From assembly GCA_019671005.1 (NCBI GenBank), contig CM033752.1, positions 19,104,969 through 19,168,968 of the forward strand: a DNA stretch of 64,000 nt, given 5' to 3'. The position numbers were made by a program, and so were the translations under genes. Positions within the stretch are counted from its first letter, which is position 1. Each line of letters opens with the position of its first letter. The notes below the pieces were generated by a model, which ran no database searches, had not been told where the DNA came from, and saw only the letters and a program-made list of their open reading frames with translations. The stretch is from Hibiscus mutabilis (Eukaryota > Streptophyta > Magnoliopsida > Malvales > Malvaceae). Positions 11,488 through 23,700 of this stretch are shown here, in pieces.

Positions 11488-12420
11488 AGGGTAAACTACA
11501 ACATAGGTCACTCAATTATGGTCAAGGTTACATTTGGGTCATCCAATTATTAAAATTACATTTGGGTCATCCAATTATTAAAATTACATTTGGGTCACTT
11601 GACCATTTGAAGTCGTTAAATGTTGTCGTTTAATTGGTTAAAATTACAGTTTTAATCCTCCAAGTTTTTATTCTATCAATTTATTCCTAATTCAAAATAA
11701 TTCAATAAATTTATTCCTTCGTATTTTTTTTTTCAATTTAGTCATTTTTATTACAAAACATATTTCTTAAGTTCTCTACAAGTCTTTGTATTTTTATTAA
11801 AAAGTATAATTTTTGCAGTAATTTTTGTAGCAATAATTTTTCTATTATAAAATAGTTACTTGCAGAGAACTTAGGAAATATGTTTTATAATAAAAAAGTT
11901 TAGTAACTTACGTGGTAGCAGTAACTAAAATATGAACTTTGGTTGAAATTTACATGGTATCAGTAATTAAAACCTAAAGGTTTTCATAAATAGTTTTAAA
12001 TAAATTTTAATTAATTTTAATGTAGATACTAATTACATATTTAGCATTAAAAATAATTACACATATCTTTACATTTATAAATTTGTGTATTAAATTATTT
12101 AATAATTTCAAATGAAGTGCTTTAGTGATAATGAGGGTATACAACTAATTTGGAAAAAATGACTAACTTGATATATTTTTAAATATGAAAGGTTAAATTT
12201 ATTGAATTATTTTGAATTAAGACTAAATTAATAGAATATAAAAGCTTTTAGGACTAAAATTGTCATTTTACACAATTAAACAACAACGTTTAACGCTTTA
12301 AACGATCGAGTGAACCAAATGTTACCATAATAAAAATTGGGTGACCCAAATATAACTTTTAATAATCGGGTGACCCAAATATAACTTTAACCATAATTGA
12401 GTGACGTCCTATTACACCCT
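11488..12420. mobile_element. Long foldback MITE, Mutator-like termini
   Basis: The left end reads AGGGTAAACTACAACATAGG with GTCACTCAATTATGGTCAAG following. The right end is the near-complement (CATAATTGAGTGACGTCCTA then TTACACCCT). Inverted similarity continues inward: AATTCAATAAATTTATTCCT near 11697 pairs with the complementary GGTTAAATTTATTGAATT near 12191. The terminus is like that of the 9541-10265 element. A clean 9-bp target duplication is not visible. The left arm has a duplicated ACATTTGGGTCATCCAATTA block. No coding content. Confidence 0.82.
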
Positions 12421-12807
12421 AAATATATGCATATATAGAATTGAGTAAAAAAAATCGAAAAAAATGAGAAAGTAAGAGTTTACAGCCAAGGGGTATTGAA
12501 CCCGTGACCCTTAGCTTAGTTGTTGAGGGGTTAACAAATTGAGTTAAAGAAGCCCTTGGGATTTAACCACCCAAAACTGTAACATAAGCCTTAGATTCAA
12601 TTTTAAATCGGGCATTTAGTATTTTCGAATCAAACCCCCACCTGCCATTAATGTCTGTGATTTTATCAAGACTCTTCTTTTTTCCTCCAACCCCTCACCT
12701 TCCCCTAAACTATTTCGACCTTTGATCTCAACCACAGCCGATTCGTGGTTGTCACTGCCGCCTTCAGCAAATCCACCGCCATGCCTCAACTAAAACCCGA
12801 CGAGCCA
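12421..12807 (+). mobile_element. Left part of the outermost gypsy LTR-like host sequence
   Basis: No gene. This 387-bp piece and 43758-47208 were contiguous before the 12808-43752 element inserted: the last five bases here, AGCCA (12803-12807), are repeated at 43753-43757. Its own left terminus is not identifiable. Confidence 0.45.
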
Positions 12808-15800
12808 TGTAATGCCCCGATTTTGGGCTTAGCGATTTTATGGCACGTTAGACAGTCTGGTGGATTGGGTTAGGGATTCGAGTCGGATTCGGGAGTAAAT
12901 ATTTTTCGGTAAGATAAAAATATGGAAAAATAGTTAAAATCATATTTTAATATATGATTAATATAGGTGAAAATAATTTTGTGAAATGAGTTTTGGAAGT
13001 GTGACATTTTGGTTAGTGACCAAAATGCAATTTTTGAAAACTGGTTTTTAAAGGTCGCTAAAATGAAAGGGATCAAACTCTTAGAATCCTTAAGGAGATA
13101 TTTTACCAAGTTTTTGTTGGTGATTTCTCCTATCAATTAAACCTTTTTAACATGTGTTTTAAAAGTTAATTAAAGAGAATTTAGATATTAAAAAGTTAAT
13201 TATCATTTTCAAGAAAATTTACGTAACTTTTCTCTCAACTTTTCTCTCCACTTCATTTCTGCGAAACACTCAAGTTTTCATAAAAAAATTAGAGGTGAGA
13301 GATCCTTTTTATTTAGATTCTTGATTTAAAATTGATTATTTAACTTTGATTTACAAAACCTCATTGAAACCTTGTGTTTTCTAGCTTTTAACAAGCCAAT
13401 TGAGGGAGAAGTCACACAATAGGGGAAGGTCCGTCATCTCCTCCATTGAATGGTTCTTTATTGATATTACCAAGTGTTTGATCCTTGATTTATAGTTTAT
13501 AATCTGATTTTGTGTTTTTATATTGATTTAATTAGGTTAAGTTGGTGAAAAGGTGAAAGATCCGTATTGGATCTATTTTTCCAGTGTTGAGGTTGATTTT
13601 AATCATATTTTGGATGTATTATAATGTTGATAAGTTGATTTTAACAATGGAATCCCAAAACTCTTGAATACCTAGTTGTTAAGATTGTTAGATTTGTGTT
13701 TTTGTGGAGTTGTGGTGGCTGTTTAATTGCTGGAAGTATTTGGATGAATTAATCCTATTTTTAAGTGTTAATTGTTGATATTGAAGGAGTTTAATTGTTA
13801 GTTTATGGCTGGGTTGTGTTTTGAAAGGATTAGATGATGTTTCGGTTGTTGAGGTTGAGTAATTTTGAGAGGATTGTGGAAATCCGTGAAGGATTGATGT
13901 TGCAGTGTTTTGAATGCATTGAGATGCATTAATCCTCTGCTGTAATGTGTTTAAAATAGGAGAGATGGATCGGAGAGTGATCGGTGAAGCTTTGGAGGCT
14001 TCGGACGCTTGTTTTCGTGTCGGCGAATCAAGGTTTTGCGTATCGATGAGTGAGAATGTGGATTCCAGCTTTGGGATGTTTAAAAGGTTGTTTATGGGAG
14101 TTTAAAATTATCTTGATACGCTAGTTTAAACTCAAAAGTAAGTAAATGTGGTTTTTCTCTCTCGTTGTGCTAGTGTGAAATTGTTTTTATGCACTTGTGT
14201 TGATTTACTTTGATCCTACTGTTTGAAGCATGTTTTAAACTATTTGAGATACTGTTTTTAAGCTTGAATTGCTGAAGGATGCACATGGTAAGTGATCCTT
14301 GTAAGTATATGGCTTATACTTGTGGTTTAAAGCATGGTTGTTGCTTTGGAAAATGGTTTGGTTTAATGCTTGTTAAAAACAGTGAGGTAAATGGTAAATG
14401 GATAATTATATTGGCAAGTGATGTGGTTTTAAAATTGTTATTGGATATAGTTGGCCGGCCATAAGATTGATAGTGCACTATAATAAGTCGCCTTGGATGT
14501 TGAGGGGTTTAGTTTCGTGTACTGAAAACTCCATCCAAGTACCCTAACGGTAGAGGGGTTTTACAGTATCGTATACTCCCTTTAGTGGATTAAGCATCTA
14601 ACGGAGGTAAGGGGTTAGTGTCCACGTGGGTTGAAAGTGTACCCGGTTGTTAAGTACCGCGATTGTGATTGTATCGCTATTTTCCGGTTGAGATGGCTTG
14701 AAGTGTTGGGTAAACACTTGTTGAATCCGTGTATCTGATGAACTCTTTTGGTAAAGGAACTTAGTTAATGATCACTTGTGAGCCAATATAATTGTTGTTG
14801 TATCATTGAAAACTTTATGTTGTATAATGTGATATATACATGTTTACTCTTTAAGCTTTGCATATGGTTGTTATGCATGGGAAGGCTTAAATTGAGGTTG
14901 AGCAATGGGACTTGCTGTTGGTTAATGATACATGTTGCATATGGTTTAATATGTTGGTTTTAAAGATGTTAAGTGCTTGTTTTAAAGGCATGATAATGTT
15001 TTAAATAATGCTTGAAATGAGTTTTTAATGTAATGTTGAGAAATAGTTTTAATGCATTGACGGTGTGTTATTTTTGAGCACTCCCTACTAAGCCTAGTGT
15101 GCTTACACTCTCTTTGTCCATCAATGTAGAGAATTAAAAGCTTGGAAGGCAGCGGGAAGCAAGGGATCGGTACAAGACTTGGTAACCAAAGTATGTTTTG
15201 AGATAGAATATAAGCAATAAGGGCAATGAGGGTTTCCGTTGTTATTTGGGAGATGTTTTGTTGGACTCCCTGTTTGAGAAAGTTTGTTTTAATGCTCTTG
15301 TGTCGTAAATGGTCTTTATGGGTTGATTTTGGTGATGGTTTGGAGTTCCATGTTTTGCTTGACTGGTTTTCTAGGTTGCATGCCTATAGATTTACATTTG
15401 ATGCAAGATGCCATGAAATGATGTTGAATTTGTGATGATGTGTTGTGGTTTGATCCTAGATTATGATGGTTGTGTGTTAGGAGCATGTTAGGATGTCTTG
15501 GTATGGTTAAAAGTATGTTGAACTAGCTAAAAGTGACATTACAGGCCCAAGTGTACCGATACGCTATGGACCGTATCGGTACAGATAGGCATATTTAGGC
15601 TCTGGTTTTGGTACAGGGTAAGGTATACCGGTATAGTTCTACGCTACTGGATTATTTCTTTTCGAGTTGAAACCCGCGTACCGAAACGCCTATATGCCAT
15701 ATCGGTACGGGAATTAAAAATTTGTAAATGAACCCTAATTTTCTAGCTAGGCCTACTAGTACGGTACATAGCGTACCAAAATAGGGCTGAGTGAAATTGA

Positions 15801-16264
15801 GCATCGTATCGATACTGTTACCCGGGTATCGATATGGTGACCATTAATTCTGTTAATGTCATGGGAGTGAAGTTCTGTTTTCTTTTGTTTTGGTCCCTGA
15901 ATTTTAGTGGATGCAATGGAATAAGTTTGGATGATCGTTTTGAGATAATATTTAACATAAAAGCATGTAACATGTCTAATTAAAGGATGGTAATTTTAAA
16001 TTGAGCTAAGTCCTTGTAATTTTAAAGTTTTGGAATTGGGTCCCTAAATTGTATGCATAAACAATTGGATGCCAATTCGATGTCTGATTGGGTTGGGTTT
16101 TCACATGAGATTAGTATGTACATGTAGGATAATAATTATGTATTTAGACAAGATAAAAGAAAAAAAGATGCGTGTTTAAGTTTAATCTTCATGGTTTACC
16201 TCGGTAAACCTATTATAGCTCGCTCAGTTCGGTCTTGCGACTAGGCCGGATCGAGGGGGTTATA
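12808..16264 (+). mobile_element. 5' LTR (3457 bp, unexpanded)
   Basis: Starts TGTAATGCCCCGATTTTGGG and ends GAGGGGGTTATA, directly before the primer site. It contains one copy of the segment (about 13288-15716) that is tandemly repeated in the 3' LTR. Differences from the array units are modest: over about 190 bp around 14279-14470 I count roughly six changes by eye against the unit at 27203. No coding frame; the short frames at 14279, 14778 and 15226 are chance. Confidence 0.92.
15552..15840. repeat. Hairpin cluster in 5' LTR
   Basis: Contains GTACCGATACG ... CGTATCGGTAC arms around a short loop near 15553-15582, then GTACCGAAACG, CATATCGGTACGG, and a TCGTATCGATAC ... GTATCGATATGG pair near 15805-15838. 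It is the single-copy counterpart of the clusters at the end of each array unit and of the unique right part of the 3' LTR. Confidence 0.8.
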
Positions 16265-16269
16265 TTTGG

Positions 16270-16281
16270 TGGTATCAGAGA
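16270..16281 (+). promoter_or_regulatory. Primer-binding site (initiator tRNA-Met)
   Basis: TGGTATCAGAGA lies five bases inside the 5' LTR. Plant gypsy elements commonly use TGGTATCAGAGC, complementary to the 3' end of initiator tRNA-Met; eleven of twelve bases fit. Confidence 0.9.
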
Positions 16282-16682
16282 CAGGTTTGCGATAGTTGGG
16301 AGTTGGTTTGATTGTTGTGATGTTATTGTGAGCTGTTATCTGATCTTTGATATGTACGGTGGTTGCTTTATGCCATGTTGGGAAGGAATTTGGGAAACCC
16401 ATTGCCTTATTATTATAGTCTAAAATATTATGATTTTGAAATGGAAGTTTTGGATCCTTGCTCGCGGCTGGTCTAACTATTTTTGTTTTGAAATGATTAT
16501 CATGCCTTAGAAAATGTGTTATATTACGACCGAGAGGAAAAGTGAGAACTAGCATGATGCTGTTGCCTTTGGGCAGTGAGTTAAGGAGAGTGTTGTGTCT
16601 CTTAGGGATTGTCACCCCAAAGTATGTACCACCTATGCCGATTGGGCTAGTGTTGGGCGATATGATGCCTTATTAAGCTGGA
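16282..16682 (+). other. Leader region of the 12808-43752 element
   Basis: Between the primer site and the first gag-like sequence. No convincing frame. By position it is the untranslated leader and packaging region. Confidence 0.6.
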
Positions 16683-17500
16683 GTGCATATGTTTACACCA
16701 GCTGTTGGGCGAACGAGGTTGTTGTTGGAATATCCTTATAGTTTGGGAGGAATTGAGTACCGTGGGTTGTTAGTCGAGGCATCCGAGATAAGGATGGTTC
16801 AGGTTTGGACCAAATGGGGTGTATTGGCACCCGTAAGATGGGATGTGTTGTATCCCTATTGCAAGATGATGTTCTTAGTTGGTGGACAACTATATCTACG
16901 GGCATGGAACCCAATGACGTATATTGGGAGTTTACCAAGCTATTTTTAAGTAGAAGTATCTGGGAGTTAGATACTGGGATAGAAAGAAACGAAAGTGTAT
17001 GGTTATGGTGCAAGCAGTACGTCTGTTGCTAAGTACGAGGTACAATTTGTGAGGTTGAGCCAGTATGCACCTGAGTTAGTTCCTGACGAGCGTATGCGAT
17101 GTAACCTTTTCTTCTACGGGCTCGTGCAGGAGGTTAAGACATACATGCATGCTGTTGATTACACAGATTTTGATGTGTTGGTTATGCGAGCCAATAATGT
17201 TGAGCAGAATCTTGGTTTGGCTTCTAAGTTGCGAGGCTTTAACTCGGGTAAGAGGGCGGTTGATTTTAGTAGTGGCGGTGGTTAGGCCAAGAGACATCGT
17301 GATCAGAAGTTTCAACTGGAGTCGAGGCGTGGCGGAGGTGTTGTTAGACGTGGAGTTCAGGGGCAGGGTGCCCAGGTTAGAGCTCTATTTAACACCTGTT
17401 GGGTTTATGGATCCCGATATCATCTGGGACGTAATTATCCTTTGTTGGCTAAAGGTAGGCAGGGTGCTACACCTATTGTTGTTCCGCAGAGAGGTCGTGG
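16683..17500 (+). pseudogene. Gag remnant of the 12808-43752 element
   Basis: Plus-strand frames carry a retrotransposon gag domain: SVAKYEVQFVRLSQYAPELV then DERMRCNLFFYGLVQEVKTY (16995-17285). A Gly/Arg-rich tail follows with a degraded zinc knuckle (FNTCWVYGSRYHLGRNYP near 17388-17445) that lacks the full set of Cys/His ligands. Frame changes occur at about 17030, 17285 and 17440. It would package and coat element RNA when intact. Confidence 0.85.
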
Positions 17501-17579
17501 TCATGGTCGTGGACCGTTCCAGCGTAGAGATGTTGTTGTCCAGCCTGAGAAAGGTGGACCAATTGGAGTGTATGCGCAC

Positions 17580-18222
17580 TATGAGGGTCACAATAAAACT
17601 GATGTGAGTGCGGGAGCATTCTCTTTACAGTCTTTGCTGTGGTATTCGTTGGTTGATTCTAGTTCTACCCATTCATACCTCTTGAGTGAGCACGCACAGT
17701 TGCTATATATACTAGTTGGAATTCTTAATGTTGGTGTTAGAGTGAGTAGTTCTTTTTGGGAGACATTCGTGGTTAGGAGGTTGTATCATAGATGTCCGCT
17801 AATGGTTTAGGGACATGAGCTTGCCGTGGACTTGATGTAATTGTCATTCCATGGTTTTGATGTGATTTTGGGTATGGATTGGTTGATTGAACACAGAGCT
17901 GTAGTGGATTATGAGGTCAAACGGATATCCTTGAGGTTATCGGATAATTTTAAGGTGGTAGTTACTGGTAAGAATGCTAAGTTCTTGTCTAATGTTGTTT
18001 TAGCTTTGGAAGCGAGTTCAAGGATAGATTCTGGATGTCAGGCATGCCTACCCTATGTTATGAATTCAGGGTCAAAGAAAGTATGTGCTCAGGATATTCG
18101 TGCGGTATGTGAGTTTATGGGTGTTTCGAGGGAATGGCCGGATTTGTCACTAGATTGTGAGGTTGAGGTTGACATTGAGTTGTATGAGAAATATAACGCC
18201 GGTGTCATTAGTTGTTGATCAG
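17580..18222 (+). pseudogene. Protease and start of RT, 12808-43752 element
   Basis: The frame shows YSLVDSSSTHSYLLSEHAQL (the active-site Asp is present but the following Ser-Gly is Ser-Ser), then VRVSSSFWETFVVRRLYHRC and, after two stops, LSFHGFDVILGMDWLIEHRA, the usual end of the plant gypsy protease. It continues into the PR-RT linker (SGSKKVCAQDIRAVCEF) and a degraded start of RT (EWPDLSLDCEVEVDIELY). After this the first ~80 residues expected of RT are absent. Confidence 0.85.
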
Positions 18223-18960
18223 TTTAGAGGAGCTTCGGTGGTTTGTAAGATTGGTTTGAGGGCCATGTGTTATCAGTTGAAGGTAAAAGATGTGATTGTG
18301 TTTAGTTTTACCTTCCGTAGGGAGTACAACAGTGTGAGATCTTGGTTATGTTGTTTGGTTTGATCCATGCATATGTTGCGTTCGTAGTTATAAAGAATTA
18401 GATAGCCCTTAAGTTTTCTGGGTCAGTTGGTTGTGTATCTAAAGATGGTGCCTCCTTAGTAGAAGCACCAAAAAGGGGTTTTGATCGATAAATATGAGCA
18501 GGTTGGTGGAATTTTTAGGGAGAATTTGATGTTGCTCTTCGGTTGGGAAGTGTGAGTTTTGAGGATGTTGCAAAGAATTCTAGTTCTGAGAATGTTGTTA
18601 GTAAGTGTGAACATTTAAACATGCACAGTGCAAAAACACTTATATGTATATGTAAATATGTCAATACATGCATACATTTGGGCATGGCATTAGAGGTTTT
18701 GCATACATACACATAGACATCTATGAAGGCATATAAGAAATCATGCATACATATGTTCACACTTATGGATGACTGATTGAAAGTCAGTGGAGTGATGGTG
18801 CAAGTAAGGAAGCGTATGTAGGTGGTTTTGGTGTTATGGTTCTTGGAGTTCTCAAGGTTTTAAGAGGATGTTAAAGATTGATTCTTAGGAGATTGGCTTG
18901 TGCTAGTTTTTGAGCAACCAAAGTTAGAGTTGTCAGTTTGTGGGTTTGCTAGATCCAATT
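18223..18960 (+). pseudogene. Truncated reverse transcriptase remnant
   Basis: After the deletion the sequence resumes at DQFRGASVVCKIGLRAMCYQ and LKVKDVIVFSFTFRREYN, matching the motif before the RT active site. The active-site block itself is not recognisable downstream; a 164-bp inverted-repeat insertion sits at 18602-18765. The enzyme is therefore incomplete and non-functional. Confidence 0.8.
18602..18765. repeat. Short inverted-repeat insertion (MITE-like)
   Basis: Perfect 13-bp terminal inverted repeats TAAGTGTGAACAT and ATGTTCACACTTA bound a 164-bp AT-rich segment rich in TACATGCATACAT-like tracts, inside the decayed polyprotein. No clear target duplication, so the family is undetermined. 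Confidence 0.5.
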
Positions 18961-18989
18961 TTTGGCATCAAAGTTTTTTGAGACTGTAG

Positions 18990-19330
18990 TATTGCAAGTG
19001 AAGATGTGGCTTATGCATCTGGATAGTTAAGGGTGCATGAGTGCATTTGTCATGTGATGTGAAGCTTGCCGTGATGGTGGTTGTTGAAAGGTTTAGAGAT
19101 ACCAACTCTATGATGAGGAGTGTGCGGTGTACACGGATCATGTGTGGTTAGGAAAAAATATATATGAATGATTATTTGAATCATTGACATCTCAAATGGT
19201 TGGAACTGCTTAAGGATTTTAGTTTGGTGATTGAATATCGCCCGAGCGGGGTTTGTAGCCGATGCTTTGTTTAGGAGGGCTGTGATGGAGTTGAGGATGT
19301 TATATTCGTGGTTGAGTGTGATGCGTGATT
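18990..19330 (+). pseudogene. RNase H remnant of the 12808-43752 element
   Basis: Pieces in shifting frames: RYQLYDEECAVYTDH (the YTDH motif), then WLELLKDFSLVIEYRPS and a VADALFRRA-like end. These correspond to the C-terminal half of gypsy RNase H, broken by frameshifts. Confidence 0.75.
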
Positions 19331-20660
19331 GAGGGTTGATGGTCGTTTAGCAAGTGAGGTCATCTAGGACACGGTTGATTAGAGAAGGGCAGCTTGGTGA
19401 TGATAGGGTGTTGTGTCTTAAAGATCGAAAAGTGGTGTCTCTTAATGTTGAGTTGAGGCATGTTGTTTATCTGAAGCACATGTCGGTTCTTGTTGTTTTG
19501 GTCTAAAGGAAGATGTGGTTGATTTTGTTGATCGATACATGGTATGACAGCGAGTAAAAGTTGAGCATCAGTTTTTTTTGAGTTGTTGCAACCATTGAGG
19601 TTACCAGAATAGAAGTAGGAAAGAATCACCATAGATTTTGTGTCTGGATTGCCTTTGATGCCGGTCAAAAAAGATTCCATTGAGGTGGTTGCTGATTGAG
19701 TTGTGAGGTGTGAGCACCTTTGTGGCTATGTTGGTGATGTGTGCTTTGGATAATCGGCAGATTTGTGCATTGCTGGGTTGGTGTGTTTGTACAATATGTC
19801 TGGGTCCATAGTGTGGGCGAAAATATGTGGTTTATAGCGAGGTTCTGGGGGGTGTTATTTTGAGCTTGAGTAAATGGGTGGGTTTCAGTCCTTCATGTCA
19901 TTCCCAGACGGATGGTCAGTTAGGGCGTGAAATTCAGGTTTTGGAGGATGTGTTGAGATGTGGTATTGCTGAGCTCCAAGGAACGCAGGAAAAATAGTTA
20001 CCTTTGGTAGAGTTTGCTTTTATAACAGTTATCAGACAAGTATGCAGGTGGCACCGTACGAGGCGTTGTGTGGTATGAAGTGTCGTACGCTCGTGGGTTG
20101 GGCTAATATGGGGGGAAATTACGTTCCCTTGTATGACATGTTGTAAGGCACCAGCGAGAAAGTAAAGTTGGCATGTGAGCGGCTTTGGATTGTTGGAAGT
20201 CCTACGTGGATTTGAAGCGTAGTGTAATAGAGTGTGTTGTGATGATCGGGTGGTCATGTTGGTGTCGCCTTAAGAGAAGGTAACGTGTTTAGGTAGGCAA
20301 TAAAGCTTAGCGAGGTTTTATGGACCATATGAGATTGTTGAGCGTGTGGGTCTTGTTGCTTATTGTTTGGGTTACCTCTAGTGTTGGAGGGGTCCCGTGA
20401 TGTGTTTTATGTGACGATGTTGTGGGGGTATCAGTTGGTTTCTCGCATGTTATGACGGTGGAAGGCATTGAGTTTGGGATCGGCTTTATCTTATGATAAG
20501 GATTTGGTAGAGATCCTTGATACCAGTAGTAAGGTTTTGCGTGGCAAAAATAATCGAGCTTGTTAGGTGTTGTGGAGACACCGCGATGTCAAGAAAGCCA
20601 CGTATGAACGCAAGTCAAGGTTGTTGGAGCAGTTTCTGCTTTGTTTCCTCTGGTTAAATT
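19331..20660 (+). pseudogene. Integrase and chromodomain-like tail remnant
   Basis: Recognisable blocks are GLPLMPV near 19650, SPSCHSQTDGQLGREIQVLE (19890-19950), LRCGIAELQGTQEK, a stop, LPLVEFAF, then QVAPYEALCGMKCRTLVGWA (20044-20104). They are followed by ARFYGPYEIVERVGLVAY near 20310 and a tail ILDTSSKVLRGK / VLWRHRDVKKATYERK (20516-20620). In plant Tekay/Del chromoviruses this last part is a chromodomain-like module. Multiple stops; a pseudogene. Confidence 0.82.
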
Positions 20661-20678
20661 TCGGGGACAAAATTTCTT

Positions 20679-20691
20679 AAGAGGGGGAGAG
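20679..20691 (+). promoter_or_regulatory. Polypurine tract
   Basis: AAGAGGGGGAGAG lies immediately before the 3' LTR, the position and composition expected of the plus-strand primer. Confidence 0.9.
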
Positions 20692-20726
20692 TTGTAAAGC
20701 CCAAATTTTGGGCCTAGCGATTTTGT

Positions 20727-23700
20727 TGTAATATCCCAATTTTGGCTAGTGACTAAAATGTAAATTTTGAAAGTTTTATGGCTAAAGTATAAACTTTGGA
20801 AAAGTTTAGGGACCAAAGTGTAATTTTCAAAAGTTATGTATTTTAACCCATAAGAATGATGTTTTCGTGTTAACTAGATTTTTTGTACAGAGTTTGTATT
20901 ATTGACTATAAAGCGATAAAGTTCAGAAGAATACTTAGATAACCGGATCGAATCGAATAACTATGATACTTTGAAGGATGATAAGGCAAGGTTAATTATG
21001 TCATTTTACATGTATAAGATATTTTCTTTGTGTTGGAAGAATATGAACCCTTAGATTTAAGTTGATTTTTCCATGTTAAATATGAGCCGTTGGATGAAAA
21101 ATGGCAGGATCGTGATTTTGGAGAAATATTAGGGGCAAAGCTAGTAACTAATAAATAAAAGTTAAATCTAGGCCACTGGATGAAGGATGATGACATGTGG
21201 TATATTACGGATTCATTGGATTTGGGGGAAAATTGTCATTTCACTATTTAGAGGATTTTCGGTAATTATCAGAATAATAGACTGAGTTAGGAAAATTCAG
21301 TCTAAGTCCTTAAGAAAGGAAGTTTTTATGAGATAATAGTATTTATTTTCCAAATATGGAAATATATAATTTTTGGAATAAATCCGATAGCTCGGTAAAG
21401 GTAAAATCGTAGTAGAAGTATTTAGTGAATATTGGGAAATCGTATTGAATTAAAATTTAAGAGACTGTTCCATAAGCCATTGGAAATCATAAAATGATAT
21501 TTATGGAATAGTGGCCGGTTGAGAAGGAACTAATTTAGTTAGATTATAATGGAATGGCAATTTTGAAACAAACTAGTAAATAAAGACTAGTTGGAGGGCA
21601 AATTGGTCATTTGGCAAGGATGGCAATTTTGAAATATTTTTGAAATGTTGAGGACGTTTTTGGAAGATGAAATATACATGGATTTAATCTTGGCCCTTGA
21701 TTTTAGATGAGATTAAATTAGCCATTGGATTTAAATACTAAATTGGTAATTTCACTATTTAAATGAATTTAAAATTCATTTAATAGTTACAAGTGTAAAT
21801 TACTAGTGAAAAGATGAAGCCATAAACCATGGAGAAAGAGGAGAAAGAAGAGGGAAATTTCCAAGCTCGATTTAAGCCCCAAATCTCAGTTTTAAGGTAA
21901 TCTTCCGAACTACAAAGTTGTTCTACTCTTCGAGCTCTATCTTTTGATGTAAATAATTCATGGAATACTTTCTTGGTTGATGAGATTTGATATGAGGAAG
22001 AAATTAGGGTTATGTGAATTTTGGGAATTTTGAAGATTTAAGAAACTAGGTTTGATTTTATGTTGTTTCCATGCTTAGGACTAAATTGGATTGATGTATA
22101 AAGTTAAGGGACTATTTTGTCCAGCATTTAAAGGTTAGGGGCTGGTGTTTAAATCTGAAATTTTAAGATTATTTATATATTTGATGAAGATTGAAGCTTG
22201 AATTTGATGTTTGGAGGATGAAAATCTAGTTATTTCAACTAGTGACTAAATCGGCAATTTGGAAATCTTTATGGACCTATTCGGTTTGATTGATTAAGGG
22301 GCTAATGTTGTTTTGTATTTAATAATTTTTTATTGATTATATAAGGTTTTTCTAAGCATGAAAATGAAGTTAAAAAGCTAAACCGACGATTAATTGCTTT
22401 AGTGACTATTTTGACAATTTGCCAAACTTGAATCGTCTATTCGGCAAAGAGGATATGTAGGAGTAAATCTGATTTCTAGTTAAAATGGTGGAATTAAGGT
22501 AGTAATGTTGATTGGAGGACTAATTTGCAAAGTTAAGAAGCTTGAATTCTTATATTTGAAATTTTGGTGACCATCTCGACAAATCAAGAGAAATTAGAGA
22601 AGTAAAGGTTTAAGCTTATTTTGATGAAGGATGTAAAGAGAATATATGAATACAAGTTTTATTCTAGTCATTTGAAGTAAAGTGATGGGGATAAATTGAC
22701 AAGTAGAGAAATAGGGAGAAGTTGGTGTAAACTAGAAGTTATTTATGAAAAGTTATGTTGGAATTGAATTATGGCAGTAAGTTTAAAATTTCGCTATAAA
22801 TTCTAAAAAAATAGTTAGATAATGAATTTTATATCATTGTAAATATTTGTTAGTTTAGTTTCGTTTTCAACAAACAGAGACTGATTTCAAGTTCCGGGTT
22901 AAAAGATATGAATTTTTAATCGAATGAAGGTCAGAAAAATTATAGAGCAGTTTTCTGCCTGGACAATCTGTGACGTGAATTCAGTGATTTTTCATAATTT
23001 TGTAGATTTTATTACTTTATATGGCTTATACCGTTGGAATCATTATCGAATCTAGTTTCTCTAGTATAAAGGAAATTAAGATCAAGTATGTATTCTGCCC
23101 TGTATAAGTAAATCTTTGAAGGTAGTGCAAGCTTTCAGAAAATAGAATTTGAAACATTTTGTTTTCAAATGTTAGTTACCAAGCTCAGAAGAATTATTGG
23201 AAGTTCAAATTGGTCATTAGGGACCATAATGAGTTTTGAATAGTACAAGGAAGAAAGGAAAAATATTTGGAAATTTTATATTCGAATGATTATATTAGAC
23301 ATGTTTAAGGTATTGTTAGATTTGAATCTAACAAATATTTTATTTATTCATGTAGCTAATGAAGTCAAGTCCGAATCAAAGAAGGTTTGAGGTTCTATGA
23401 AAGAAAGGTTGAATAATCATATATTTGAAATGTTCTAAATATGTCTACCTTGTTTTATACATGTTTTATACATCATTAGAAAGACTTGCGATGAGTCTAC
23501 CTTGTTTATTTTGGCATGATATTTATGACATAATCATATATTTGACATGTTCTAAATATGTCAAAAGTTGAATATAAGTGCATGGATCACTAGTTATATA
23601 TGTTGTTGTATTATGAATGTTATTTCGGGTATGAACTGCCCAATGTTAAATTATGTTGATATACCTTTCCATGGATGAAATAAATATGGAAAATATGCCC

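Noticed and set aside
12480..12540. tRNA-derived SINE or tRNA gene suggested by GGTATTGAACCCGTGACC
   Set aside because: Only a B-box-like fragment is present; there is no second box at the right distance and no cloverleaf.
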